Origin: Romanomermis culicivorax
Lineage: Eukaryota; Nematoda; Enoplea; Mermithida; Mermithidae
Assembly: GCA_963922205.1 (NCBI GenBank)
Contig: CAWUHX010000244.1
Location: 310,001-374,000 of the forward strand
DNA length: 64,000 nucleotides
Reading direction: 5' to 3'
In this document: in pieces, positions 45,703 through 58,800 of the stretch
Position numbering within the stretch: position 1 is the stretch's first letter
Layout: each line of letters opens with the position of its first letter
The notes under the pieces: generated by a model
The model's database searches: none
Seen by the model: the letters and a program-made list of their open reading frames with translations, nothing else
Told to the model about the DNA's origin: nothing
Program-made: the position numbers and the translations under genes

Positions 45703-46009
45703 ACTCTCCAGCAAACTTTAAGACCGATTGACACATGGATATTTGATGACTTTTGGTCATGTGTTCGCTTCTTTTGCTGAACTCAATCGATATCGAGAAA
45801 AAGATATCAAAAATGCAATAAATTGGAGAGGATCTCGGTTGAATCTATCCCAAAGTGTAACTTGGAATTTTGTGACTGAAATTTCGAATGAATATGTGTA
45901 GCTACTCAAATTCAAGTGTCCGTTTGTGGGTGTGTGGTTCACAGCACTATAGATATACCTATTTAAAAGAATATAAACAACTCAGCACCATATGGGGCAG
46001 CTATACGTA

Positions 46010-46815
46010 AAACATACCTACAGGATGACGCCATATGTTATACCATAGCTCAATGTTATAACATTGCCCTACAAACACAGACCTATGTTATAACATGCAC
46101 CTATGGTATTAAATAAACAAGAAAAATTTTTTTCCATTCCATTTTTGGACATGTTATAACCATACATGTAACGGAGCCCCGAGGTCTGGGGAAAAGTCGA
46201 GCCACTTTTTTGGGGCCGGGGTTCAGTAATTCCCAAAATTTTGGGGGCAGGTGTCTTTCAAGGAGGAAAAATTCGATTTTTCACGAAAAAAGTCCGAAAA
46301 ATGGTTAAAAAATTGGTAATTTTTTTCCAAAAAATGATAAAAAATGTATTTATGGCGCGAAGCGCCGAGAAAATTGACGTTTTTGACCCTTTTTTGTTTA
46401 AAAGTAGACATTTTTCATAAAAAAGTTGACATTTTTCTGTATTTTTCCGACCAAAAGTATGGTGGTCCCTAGGGCTACCATATGGCTAGCCATAGGATTG
46501 GAAAATCGTGGAGGACGGTGGCCCACTGGCTAGCCATATGGTCAACGATTTCTGGGGGGGGGTTTCCCATAGCACTTCCTCCCCCAATTACATGTGTGGT
46601 TATAACGTACTGACATGTTATAATATAATCCTATCTTTTCATTTTTCGACTCGTTTTAGCATACCAATATGTAATAACATATCCCATGTTATAACATATC
46701 CCAGGTTGTAACATATATCACGTTATAATATATCCTATGTTATGACATGTCCCATGTTATAAAACATCCTATGTTATAACATATCCCATGTTTTAACATC
46801 TCTTGTGTTATAGCA
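46010..46815. repeat. ATGTTATAACAT palindromic minisatellite
   Basis: Blocks at 46030-46105 and 46610-46815 consist of CCCATGTTATAACATAT units; the unit is itself a palindrome. The spacing and the inverted character suggest another foldback element, but ends were not defined. A CATATGGCTAGCCATA-type palindrome also occurs at about 46470-46535. Confidence 0.55.
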
Positions 46816-46818
46816 TAT

Positions 46819-47300
46819 ACAGGGTGATCCAAAAAAAGGCGATTAGTGCTGACTTTCATAACTTTCGAACGGATGAAGCTTTTTCAATGCGGATTGCAGC
46901 ATTAGAATGCCCTGCTAGTCTTTGTTGCAAATACCGACTTTTATGCTCCTAGCGCTTATGATTACTGTACAAACAGAAATTTAGTGAAAGCGGTCATTCT
47001 TCAAAAAGTGAAAGTTGTGAAATCAAAATAAAAGTTGTCCTATTGTAAAAAAGCCTTGTAAAGCTGTTTACACACAATAACACTTTTCAAATCACACAGA
47101 TTTGTAAGTTACACGTGATTTAAAGCAATAAACTTCTTGTTTTCAATATGGGCAAAATTTCGCCAAAATCAAGAGCTTTAATTATGAAATTGGAAAAAAG
47201 CAAAATCAAAGCAAAATCAATTCTGTTATTGACCAGGTGAAAAAAACGATTAAAATTATTGGTGAAACAGAAAAAAGGACACAATAGAATGGCTCTCTTG
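46819..47300 (+). pseudogene. Tc1/mariner-type transposon remnant
   Basis: Begins ACAGGGTGATCCAAAAAAAG, the form of end found on many mariner-like elements. At 47147 a plus-strand frame starts MGKISPKSRALIMKLEKSKI and after frameshift continues KKTIKIIGETEKRT. It resembles the N-terminal paired helix-turn-helix region of Tc1/mariner transposases. The DDE domain and opposite end were not found. Non-functional. Confidence 0.5.
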
Positions 47301-47689
47301 TAGTTTCCAGCTGTTATATACTTCTCATGATTTTATCTATTGTACTTTTCTGTTGTAAAACATGTTGATTTCGTCAATTTTTGTCAATTTGTGTTTAGTA
47401 CTTTCGATTCTTGTCAGTCAATAGTCAAGCAATCTAGCTGAAGCTCTGCAGTTTTTATGCCAGCTGTTTTGCATATCGATGGCAGGCAACGGCATTAAAA
47501 AAGCTTCGCCGTTTTAAGGCTATATGAAAGTATAATATATAATTGTTGTCTACGCTATAGGTTTCAGGGTGAAATGAATATGAAAAAGGCGATTCTCTTT
47601 CATCTTAGTAACTTTCATCCCATGTCAGGTATGATTACATCAGCATAACTGTCATGAGATCAAGGTTGGTTGTGTTGTATGGCAACATA

Positions 47690-48272
47690 CAACATTCCAC
47701 CCGTAGGATTGATGTTGTAGCCAATCCACGGGTCCCCAACCCGGCCATTTTTTGTTGAGCCCTGGTCGGGATGGTTACACCTACCCCTACATTGGCCAAT
47801 GGTGGGACAGCTACGGCGCCACCCAGGAAGCCCTACAACACTGGTGACCGTACCAGTGGGCCCCCCTGTTGCTCCAAGGGGGGGGGAGGGATGTTGTATG
47901 GCAACATACAACATTCCACCAGTAGGATTGATGTTGTAGCCAATCCACGGGTCCCGAACCCGGCCATTTTTGTTGAGCCCTGGTCGTGGTGGTTACACCT
48001 ACCCCTACATTGGCCAATGGTGGGACAGCTACGGCGCCACCCAGGAAGCCCTACAACACTGGTGACCGTACCAGCGAGCCCCCCTGTTGCTCCAAGGGGG
48101 GGAGGGATGTTGTATGGCAACATACAACATTCCACCAGTAGGATTGATGTTGTAGCCAATCCACAGGTCCCGAACCCGACCATTTTTGTTGAGCCCTGGT
48201 CGGGATGGTTACACCTACCCCGACATTGGCCAATGGTGGGACAGCTACGGGGCCACCCAGGAAGCCCTACAA
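47690..48272 (+). repeat. 223-bp unit, 2.6-copy tandem array
   Basis: Three consecutive units start at 47690, 47905 and 48125 (TTGTATGGCAACATACAACA). Each contains GGTCCCGAACCCGGCCA, TTGGCCAATGGTGGGACAGC and CACCCAGGAAGCCCTACAAC; the first two continue through GTGACCGTACCAG and a G-run to the next unit. The copies differ by only a few bases. The array starts and ends at GTTGTA(T/G)GGC in inverted orientation, so it could move as one element. Frames on both strands (up to 190 residues) are repeat translation. Confidence 0.8.
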
Positions 48273-48749
48273 CAGTTGAAGAGATGGTAAAACAGATTAT
48301 TCTCAAGTGTTTTTGCCTTTGGTTTAGTCAATTTTTGTGCTAATTTTGTTTTTCATTGTTGTTCGATAAAAAAATTATGACAAATTATTCACAAAATATG
48401 TAAGTGCAGAGACTGGCTCTGGAACTTGGCATCATGCTGAGTGACAGATGTGTGGATGAATTTGGGTAAGGCCACACTTAAAGATAGGAGCAAATTTACA
48501 TAGTTAAGAAATGCGAGCCCCAATATCTAGTGTGTAATTGAAGCTTGATGATGAGATGGTTGGTTCTGAAAAAAACGTATACTGCTTGTGTTGTATTTGA
48601 AAAATTTGGATTGGTCTTTGGGCGTTTGGGGCAGCTCTGACCGATTTCTTGCCTCCTTTATCTGTGGGGTCTGAGGAAGGAGGATAAAATCGGCAAGGGG
48701 AATTGTTATGGTAAAGAGATAGCCAGGGATTGACCTTAATGCCAGTGCT

Positions 48750-49172
48750 TCCCTGCACCTGCCCTCAAGCTCGGAATGACTCCTCACTCAGGGGCGAGAA
48801 GTCAAGAACAGAATACTACCTTCTCAAGAAATGTAACACTCTTTTGGACACAAATAGAATGCTTTTCTAACTAAACATTTATTTATAAAAATTACCTATA
48901 AATCGCTGTGTCCAGAAAACATGACGTCTTACCAATATAAAAACACAAGGAGTAAGGTACAAGTGAAATAGCAAGTATAATATAAGGGATGAGACGCACG
49001 AGAATAATCAATAACATACACTGCTTAATTCACAAAACGATCTTCTACAGTAACCGTAGCACTGGGCCAGGTCAGGCATGGTCGATGTGTTGTACTTGCA
49101 GGTGTTTTTACGAATTTGACAAACTGTCTAGAAAATCCTGAAAAATGGGCGGAAACACACTACAACACCTGC
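48750..49172 (-). repeat. possible solo LTR, diverged copy 3
   Basis: The right end, GGGCGGAAACACACTACAACA (49147-49167), and blocks such as CTACAGTAACCGTAG match 15405-15950 in the same orientation. The left part is too diverged to place. Confidence 0.35.
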
Positions 49173-50469
49173 ATATTCTCACACCTGACTCTTGCATGTC
49201 AACAATAATTGGTAGCTGCTGGGAAAGTTCTAGCTTCTTTCATATAATTTCAAGCCTTCTAGCATTCAAATGATTTTTGGGGGTAATCGTTTCCTGAGTG
49301 TTGAATATTGCTACTAAGAAACAGAGAGCTCTTTTCCAACTCAATAAGCCACTCTCAAAAAATATGTATAGAATGTGTGCAAGCTTATCCATCTTGAATT
49401 ATAGTCTGTTTTTTAATAAAATGTTTGTAAATCGAAAATTATATGATCTAGAATTTAAAACAACTTTATTAATATTTACCTTCTTTATGTTAATATTTTT
49501 CTTTATTAGTGTTTTTTTCTCATTTCTTTTCCTGTATGTGTTGCTTATGTTTTGTTTAAGTATGCTTTAACGTTTTCATCTTCTGTGTCTGTATTCATTC
49601 ATTTTTTTCCAGTCGTTTAATTCATGGGACAATACTTTACAAATTGTCCTTCTAAATAACCATAGTCTCCCATGTAATTTTCGTACAGTTTGACATGCTT
49701 AAGTGTTTCATCATTGTAGATGTGAAAGTCTCCTTAAAAAGATAAACAAAAGAATGTTAGAAGAAACAAAATGTGAAGGAAAAAGAAAATGTCAACAAAA
49801 ATGAAGGCATCAAGACCAAGACAAAATAGGTAGAAAAGCACTTGAAAAAAGTAAAACATGAAGGAAAGTGACAAAAAAATAGTGAAAACAACAAGAAAGA
49901 AACAGAAAATAATATGAAAAACAATGAAAAGAAGAATGGAACAAACATAAGCAATAAACACAGAAAAGGAAAGGAAAAATAGATACATATCATTCAAAGA
50001 AAAATACATTAACAGAAAGAAGCAAAATATGGAGGAAGGGTTATTATATTCTGGATCCCTTATTTGAGAATATCACCATACTTCGCTTATTTGGGTATGC
50101 ACTCATGTAGGGTATACCAAAGATGCTTAAAAACTACAAAGCCATGGAATACCAAAATATCGATCAGAAGCACTGCATGGAATGAGTGTCTTTGCTCATT
50201 ACAACAGGTGAATCATGCTAAGAATTGATATCACTGGGAGTTTGATGGTATTTATACTAACATAGTTACAGGGGAAAGATGATAACAGATGATGTCAACT
50301 AATGTATAAAACAATACAAAATGCTTTTTTAACGTTTTTTTAAATGATGAACATCAAACTATCCTTTGACCATTGTGATATTGATTTCTTTGATTGATTT
50401 GTTCTGACCTTTGTCGGAAATTTTCGACCATTGAATGATTTTAAGAAGCAGAAGGTTTTCAGAAGATTT
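49173..50469. other. intergenic; purine-rich stretch
   Basis: 49403-49440 resembles one end of the TATAGTCTG MITE. 49735-50030 is strongly purine-biased (repeats around GAAACAAAAATGAAGG) like 1-150. No gene seen; frames reading through these are low complexity. Confidence 0.4.
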
Positions 50470-50700
50470 TTGCGCATATGTTGTAGTGGTGCATCCGGCT
50501 GTTCATTATGCAGTATGCCCAACACTCACCATTACCACTTCGACCACAATTTCCGAATCATTCATGTGGCTTGGTTAGCGCAGTTGGATGGTGCATCTGC
50601 TTTGTATGCAGGAGGTCGAGAGTTCAAACCCCTCACAGAGGGTTATTTTTCTGATGCACCACCCATGTGGATTTGGGCTTATGACACGCACTGCAATTTT
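50470..50700 (+). repeat. SINE-1 copy, well preserved
   Basis: Pre-head GTAGTGGTGCATCCGGCTGT, head 50574-50640 with A box TGGCTTGGTTAGCGCAGTTG, anticodon arm TCTGCTTTGTATGCAGG (TGT) and B box AGTTCAAACCCC, then TTTTCTGATGCACC and CATGTGGATTTGGGC. A monomer showing the full unit order. Confidence 0.7.
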
Positions 50701-51764
50701 AAGTTTGTAAGTTTGCAAGTCTGCTGTACTGTAAGTCGATCTTCCATCATTTTAATGTTAGCTATCATATTAAGGAAGTGAGTTTTTATTTTACCTTTCT
50801 TATTTTTGCAAATTCAGGCCACATCTCGACTTTCTTTCTTGAAGAAACTATCTACAAACTAGACTAATTCAGCTTCAGGGTATTTTGCAAATTGTGGATG
50901 TAATAGTGGTGGTGTGTGTGGAACACTCACAAGCAATGCTATTTCAAATTAATATTCAAAAGGTTCCTCTTTGATGGGGAAAATTCTACAATCAGTACCA
51001 CCAGGAACAACTCGGAAATCACCAAACATCTGGCTCGCCATATGACGACTTCAGGCCCACATGGCTAGACACAGAGCAAGAATGTAAAACTGTCAAGGAG
51101 TCCAACAGTGAAGATAATGAAGAATTATGAAATAATGATATCAGTCCTCACAGTGTCTTTTTGTTTTATTGCATTTTTCATTGTGACAATAGTCAGCTAT
51201 ACTTTTGCTCAGTTAGTATTATCTCATGCTATTCTTGAAAAGACACGAGAGCATGGTACCATAGAATACATGAAATTCAAGATGCATAAAATAACCACAG
51301 TGCTTAAATGGGGCATCTTACAGGCTACTTTAACCTACTGTAACCTACTATAAAGAGTAGTACATATCCTCTGGAAAAGCAGTGAGGAGGGCAGTTTGTT
51401 TTTTCCTCTTCCATATTTCATTAGTACTCGCATTTTGGTTGCTTGTGTTGTTCTATTGTTGTGCGTTTTCATTCACTATCACTCATTTGTTGTCATATTC
51501 ATAATCGCCTATAGGAAGTCGTCATCCCTATTAGCCATTCATCAATTTATTAAAAGTATAGGTATTCTCTGATTGATTGTTTCACATTAGCTTCTGAGGT
51601 CATTCCTGTGTCCCCAGGTCGTTCGATTCATAGTATTATTACATTTTCCAATTATATCTTACACTTTGCTGTCTTATAGCTAGACAGGGTGTAACAATTC
51701 CACAAATCGAAAAATTTGCATTCTTTTGGTGATCCACAAAGTTTTTCAAATGTTTTGTTGAAGG
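50701..51764. other. intergenic, nothing recognised
   Basis: Contains a mariner-like terminal motif ACAGGGTGTAACAATTCC at 51685 but no partner. No gene supported. Confidence 0.35.
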
Positions 51765-52352
51765 GCTTCCTGGGTGGCACCGTAGCAGTCCCAACATTGG
51801 CCAATGTCGGGGTAGGTGTAACCATCCCGACCAGGGCTCAACAAAAATGGCTGGGTTCGGCATCCGTGGATTGGCTACAACATCAATCCTATGGGTGGAA
51901 TGTTGTATGTTGCCATACAACATCCCTCCCCCCTTGGAGCAACAGGGGGGGCCCCTGGTACGGTCACCAGTCTTGAAGGGCTTCCTGGGTGGCGGCGTAG
52001 CTGTCCCACCATTGGCCAATGTCGGGGTAGGTGTAACCATCTGGACCAGGGCTCAACAAAGATGGCTGGGTTCGGGACATGTGGATTGGCTACAACATCA
52101 ATCCTACGGGTGGAATGTTGTATGCTGCCATAAAACATCCCTCCCCCCTTGGAGCAACAGGGGGGGGGCCCTGGTACGGTCACCAGTGTTGAAGGGCTTC
52201 CTGGGTGGCGCTGTAGCTGTCCCACCATTGGCCAATGTCGGGGTAGGTGTAACCATCCCGACCAGGGCTGAACAAAAATGGCCGGGTTCGGCACCCGTGG
52301 ATTGACTACAACATCAATCCTAAGGGTGGAATGTTGTATGTTGCCATACAAC
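51765..52352 (-). repeat. 223-bp unit, 2.6-copy tandem array, inverted
   Basis: Reverse-complement of the 47690-48272 array with the same number of units and the same end points within the unit (GTTGAAGGGCTTCC at one end, CCATACAAC at the other). The two arrays face each other about 3.5 kb apart. Confidence 0.8.
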
Positions 52353-55300
52353 AGTTTTAAACTAATTTTTCTTTTTTTTGGATTTTTGGAAATCAAAAAT
52401 TTTATTTCTTCTTACTGACAAAAAAGATCCAAATCTCTCCTCTCGTGATATACTCCAAGTATATAAAATGGTCTACAATATGAGCGAGGCAGGATATGGG
52501 ATACAAAAAAAACATGCCACATTTAGTCACTTCAAACTATTTAAAGCTGGTTATTCAGAGCACAATTGCTGAAATTTTGATATCTAACTTTTAGAATCCT
52601 GACAATACGTGAGATTACAAAAAACAGGAACATGCAGGTGGAGAGAAAAACTGTAGCATGCAGGTGGTCAAAAGCAATAGCTCTGATAGAAATAGAAGGA
52701 AAATTTAACAGAGGACAATATAGGATAACAATAGGTGACAATAAGTATACAAGGAAACAAAGAACACATATCAATATATTCATGAAATGAATGTACAGAC
52801 CCTGGAATTCATATTTCAATATTTTTGTACAACTGGGCAATGGCTGAAGTCAACATAAGCAAACATAAGCTACTCTACAATGGTTATCCTCACGTCTGTG
52901 AAAAAAATCAGGATACTATAGTATGCTGGCAATGCAAGAAAAAAATTTTGCGAGGGTTCTGCTTTTTCGTCAGTTGATTGTCATTTCGGAACCTGTTACC
53001 ATGTGGTCAGGGCACACTCACACTCCAGGTGCAACTTGCGTTCACTTTTTGAAGGCTGTAGAAGTCGCCAGAACACGGGCTGCTGATACTGAGGTATTTA
53101 TGGGGTAGAGGAAAAGCCTCTGCGCCTTCACTCATTCAACTGTTTCTCAGCTAAACTTGTCAAAAATTCTAAAAAACGTCAAAAAACTGATTTTTGGGTA
53201 GTTTTACACTTTATAGGAAACTACCCAAACAATTGTAAATAATACGACAACAATCATTACAGTAGCAGCAGCAGTACATATTCCAACCACTTCTTCAATA
53301 AAACAAATGATTCAATGGCAACAAACTTCAAAATTTGCAGCACAGCTGCCAGATTTGGCATAACTTGAAAATCCTCCAGAACTTGAAAATCCAGCTAACT
53401 AAATCGGGTGATAACTTTCTACGATATGATTCTGGACCTGGACAAAATCGGATTTTAATTTTTTCATTTTGATTTTTTACCTCATTTTTGATAAATAAAT
53501 AGACAATTTTGACTAACCATGGAATAAAAATTGTTACATTTGTGCATGATAGTGCCTACAAAAATTTTCTCATACTTTTGCCTGGGTCCTGCTGCTTGTT
53601 CATGGTTTTCACCCAATTGTCTTTCACCCAATTGTCGTGGACCCCTAATGTTTTGGGCTTACTGCTTCCGTTTCATTTTATTTAAATATCTACGTGCAAT
53701 ACAAAACAAATTATTTATTACACGGGAAAAAATAGAAAACAACATTTCATACGTACCCTCGAGGCTGGGGTTCATTCAATCGTCTTTTTGATTTGTTGAA
53801 TCAGTTTTCATGGTATTATGAGTTCCAGATGAACTTTTCTATTCAGAAGTATGACGATCCAGAAGTTTTAGGAAGCAAGTAAGATCAGTTTTAAAGTATT
53901 CAAAAAATAATTGATACGTTGAATTTGTAACTTTGTGCAAAATTTTATGAAAATCAGCAGAATATTCACGACATTTGGTGTTACGAGTTTCTGCTAGCTT
54001 GTCCTCCAGATTATGTCTAACTTTTTGAAATTGAAATCTCATTTTAAGAAGTTTCTTGCACCACGTTATAGATAGATTCCAAAATTCCAAGATATTTTTA
54101 CTACAGGAATTTTGCGAGTATGGGTAGTATGTCTGACTTTTTGTCACGGTGTTGACATTAGTTCAGTATCTGTATTCTATATTTTATAAGCATGTAAAGG
54201 GTAATCAGCATGTTTTGAAAAATGCTGAACTGGAATTGCCTGTTTCTACCATCAAATTCGAGTGTACTGAAAATTTTTCAAGATTCATCCAATTCTCCTC
54301 CAGCTAGAAAATTTGTTTCTTTTTGCCACGTTAATTCGCTTTTTTTGTTTTGATATGCTTTATCTAGATCGCCTATATCCAAAAATTGTATGGTGTTTTC
54401 CAGCTCACTCCGGTTCAGTATCTGTTTGTGTTTGGTAAGAGTTACTTTGTCATAGGCCATCCAGTTAATAAAAAGTGCCTAAAATTATGTAGCATTAGTT
54501 TGAACGAAGTCACGGGCATCCCCATCCTCCAAAAAAAGATCCTGTCAGTTCAATTCCTCAAAGCCACATTGCATGCATGGTTCATCAAAACCATAATTAA
54601 GCAAAGTTTCATTTTTTCATGCAGATGGGTGCTCTTCACAATCGTTTCAGAGCGAGCTTTCTGGCCACCTTGTAGAGCAAAATATTTACTTTCCAATTGA
54701 TTAAATCGACAATCATGTCACAGTTTTCAAGTTTCCAGGTATTGTTTTCTTGCACTTGACGAATAAGCGCACGTGCTGCCTTAACTGCCTAAAAAAGAGT
54801 ATTATATAGGGTCATACAAAGGCGAAACACTGCTTCAAAAAACTGAATCATCTTGTGGTCGTTGTTGCATTAATCATCAGCAGTATAATATTTCGCTAAA
54901 GTTTCCAGCTTACTTGCACTAAGTTTGACTGATATCTTTAACAGATATTGAAGAATACAAAAATTAGAAGTTTTATTCACTACTGCTATCGAATTGCAGT
55001 TAATATGGATACAATTGGATATGATCAAAAAAACCGACAAATCCTGCTTGTTTTGAAAATTTTGAGCAATACATGCATATTGGAGTGCTATACTTCATTC
55101 AATATGAAAGATCAATGTAACAGTCAGAGTTTTGACAAACGCAGCCATCTTAAAGATCAGGAAATCAATTTCTAAGATCTTGAAGTGACTGAAAAAAGTG
55201 ATGATCAAGCAGTATGTATCATGAAGAAAGAATTTGTTGAATTGCACCAGCTAGCCCTCCATAATCTTGGACAGAAATCAGCTGCGACCACACTGCATTG

Positions 55301-55874
55301 ATAGTTTCTAAATGAATGGAGTATAGAAAAATTACATTTTGTCATGTTTATGCTTCTCAAGCATCCTCGATTCGAAAAAAACATTTTGGCGCAGCACCTA
55401 AAATTCCTGTCTCTATTCATAAGGTATATTTTGATTCGATAGTTTATTATATTTTTAACATGCAGCTTTAGTAGGATTTGGTGTTGCACTAAGCATATGT
55501 TTCCAGATAAGTTTCATACAAAAAATACTCATAGGACACAGCTATTATTGTGCTTCAATTCTGAAAAATGTGTTACAATGATGCCCTGTTTCATGGCTGA
55601 CTTTTTCTTTTATACCCTAACACCCAAAGAACTGAAAACTGTTCAGGAATATTATGCATAAAGCTCTATACAACTATAGAGAATTCCAGGTCCTCAATTG
55701 CAAAGAGCAGCTTCAAAAACAGCAAAAAATGGGTATACTCAAACTTTTTCGATTGCGGGATCATTAAATTTTGGAAAAAAGATACAGTACACTAAAAAGT
55801 TTGTATGACGATTCAGCTTTTTGTCACATTTCAATTCTCAAACATTATATAAAAAACAAGTGTACTATACTAAC
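52353..55874. other. mostly featureless; possible coding debris 54.28-54.79 kb
   Basis: On the minus strand, after an acceptor-like TTTTTTAG, 54790-54660 reads AVKAARALIRQVQENNTWKL followed by ENCDMIVDLINW. A further open segment at 54460-54278 (MAYDKVTLTKHKQILNRSEL) lies downstream. The frames do not join without stops, and no family is recognised. They may be debris of a gene or transposon. The last exon of receptor 2 should also lie within this stretch, but I could not place it. Confidence 0.3.
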
Positions 55875-58800
55875 TTGTTCAAAATCCAATAAATCAAAGG
55901 ATTGATGCTGTGGTTCAACAACCATGAAATGTCCATTAGCAAATAGCACCATAATGAACGGTGCGAACTGGGCATGAAAACATTGAGCATCATATATGTG
56001 CCTATCACGCCCATGAAACAACAGCCAGTGAATAGACACTGCAGGAATAATTTAACTTCGTGTTTGAACATGTGCCTATTGTCTATGGTTTTTATAGCTT
56101 GACGATTTTTGCGCAACCAGTTCAAAATTTTTAAATCGTAATATCCGATGAAGCCGAATGTTCCAAAGCTTAATAACATGGTGAGCGTCAGGAAAATTTT
56201 ACCCGAAATGCCGTATTCGATATCGTCACCCCAAGAAAGTGTCTCTGGAAACCACCTGAAACGGAATTGGATTAGCTGACTTACTGATATTGCTGTACGT
56301 AAAGGTGTTTTTCCCATTGAAATCTTCATAATATAGTCTATTAACTCTTCAACATTATGCAGGTTGTTTTTCCAAACGCATCACAAAAATTTTAAAGATT
56401 CATCCGTGAAAAAATCAAGGTGTAAAGAATTTGTTGGTGTTTGATTTTCTTTTCAAGGGCATCACAATTTTTCAAGCTGAGCTTGAAAAAATTCAAATCA
56501 TTATCATGAAAAAAATCAAGGTGGCATCTCGAAAGAACTACCATGATGGGAAAGTGAAAGTTTCTGAAACTGGCCAGTCAAAAGCATTGCCCTGCCTCCT
56601 ATGTTTATATATATTAACACTCTTTAAAGTAGATTTCTGAGGTCATGGCTTGATGGAGGAGAATTCTCTCAATTTTTATGTGAGTTTTATATGTTAGGCA
56701 CCCTGTTGCTGCCCATGTCGCAATCAGGAAGTCGACATGCAAGTCAACAATGGGAGACTGGTGGTGCAGACAAATTTGCATGGCAATGGAGCGCCAAAGA
56801 ATAAAGAAAAATGATGATGAAATCAATCTTGCTTTTGATAATATTTTAGTACAGTATATGCCAGTTCCAATAGATAAAGTTCAACCCGGCTTTAGTTTTA
56901 ACTTTTGCATAATCGTTTTAGTGGTCCGTCCTCATTCTTAAATTATTATTGTTGTATTTATTTCACATATTTATCATGCGGAGAGTAAGCAGGCCCAAGC
57001 TTAGTCTCTTGCAGACACTGAGTAGAAGCCAGACCAACTTGGGACTTTTCTACATCGTTCCTTCCAATTGGTATCCATTTTATTCTGGGAGTCTAAAAAA
57101 TTGGCTCTGTGAGGGGCTGCTGATTATTATTCATAGTTTGTTTTTGCCGGGTCTGGGCGAGAACTGCTGCACTATATCCAAGGTCCAGCCAATGAGAAGT
57201 TCTAACTATGAGTCCCAAACAACCGTCTTTCTCCACTTCCAAGGAAAAACCTGCCCAACATGTAAAGGGTCGAGGTTGTTTTTCATGAGGAACCTGATGG
57301 ACTTATTGGCTTTCCCAGGATGGAGTAATTTCAGAAAGTAATCCAAAGTTTCGTTTCTTTTTCAGGTTTCTGAGCAGTTAGAGAATGGCAATAGAACGGC
57401 TGATGAAATCAAAAAATTGATTTTTTTAGGAATTGGTGCATTTCGTGTGGAAAATAAGCAGTTTTAAAGCTGTTCAAACATGCCAGATAAATAAAATGTT
57501 TTAGGAAAAACCAAAAAACCCAATATAAAATTTTTCTCCCTGTTAGACTAAGGACTCCAAGCTCCAGGATACCTGACCTGAGAAATTTTCTTTGAAGAGT
57601 AATGGGTGAAAGGCACAGCAACGCCATTGATTGTCTGTAGTTTCAGAACTTTTTAACCTGCCCATCATGATTTTTTTCAACATGGGATCTAGACTTTTTT
57701 CCACATCAACAAACTCACATCTTCATTTTATTGTCATGCATCTTGGCTTTTTCATGATGAAGCAAGATGAAATTTTGTGTCATTATGTTCAAAATGGGTA
57801 AAAGTTTTTTCCTGGGAACCCTTCTCGTATTTTGTGTCTGATCAGTGCAATGCAGGATTTTTGGGGCAACTGTAGCTTTTTGGCTGCCATTTTTGGCTAG
57901 TTGATAATCACTGTTAGTAAGACCACAATTATTGAACTATTATTTTGGCTCAGTTGGGAAAGTTGAGTTCGAGCTATACATTTAATGCTTTCCTACTTCT
58001 AGGCTGTCAGAAACATTTGGCATGAGGAAGTGTCAGTACTTGAGGAGATTGTCTCAGCCGACTACCCAGAAAATGTCATTTTTTGGTATTGTTATAGTAA
58101 GAAATGTACACCTAAACTTTTTTGAAATAAATTTTGCAAGTAAATATATTAACCATAAAATAAACATCGTTTCGAGACAGTTCAGTGCTCTTTGAAGATT
58201 TGAACATATACCGATTTGGAAATTTTATGTAAAAATGCTGAAGTTCATCAAAAAAAGTTTTTTGTTTTGAACTGATAGAGTATAATGAGAAACGTCTAAA
58301 GACAAAGTTTTAAACCAGTCAATTTTGACTGAGCTATGACCACTTTTGAAGAAAAATCTGGTCTGACCATACTTGCGAATTGGGTTGGGCGTTTGGAACC
58401 CTAGCGGATTTGGATTTACCTTCAACAGATTCTTGATCATCCCCAGCAGATTTGACCCACCAGCTTTGATCAAGAAGATGATGGAAGAAAATTTGAAAAA
58501 AGGAAAGAAAGTTGTCATGAGAATTAAAATGACGCTGTGTTCTAACGATTTTCCTGAACAAAGTATACACTTCGTTTCAAAAGAGTAAAATTAAAACATT
58601 ATGAAGTGCAAATCAAGCGAATAGTATCGAATTTTCGACTAATGGAAGACTATGCTGCTTGGATGTTAGAAGGTCTTTTTTTTGTCAAGAAAGAAAAAAA
58701 TTTTCTATACCACCCCCTGCCCAGGCTGAAGCCAACCAGAATTCGCATGCTGTGCATGTAAGACCCCCAAAAATTATTCTATGTTCCACTTTCCACAAAC

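Noticed and set aside
47771..48343. 190-residue plus-strand and 157-residue minus-strand proteins
   Set aside because: Both are translations of the 223-bp tandem unit, and equally long frames occur in the inverted array.
56949..57341. 130-residue open frame in the receptor 2 intron
   Set aside because: No recognisable domain, no splice signals supporting it, and composition like the surrounding intron.
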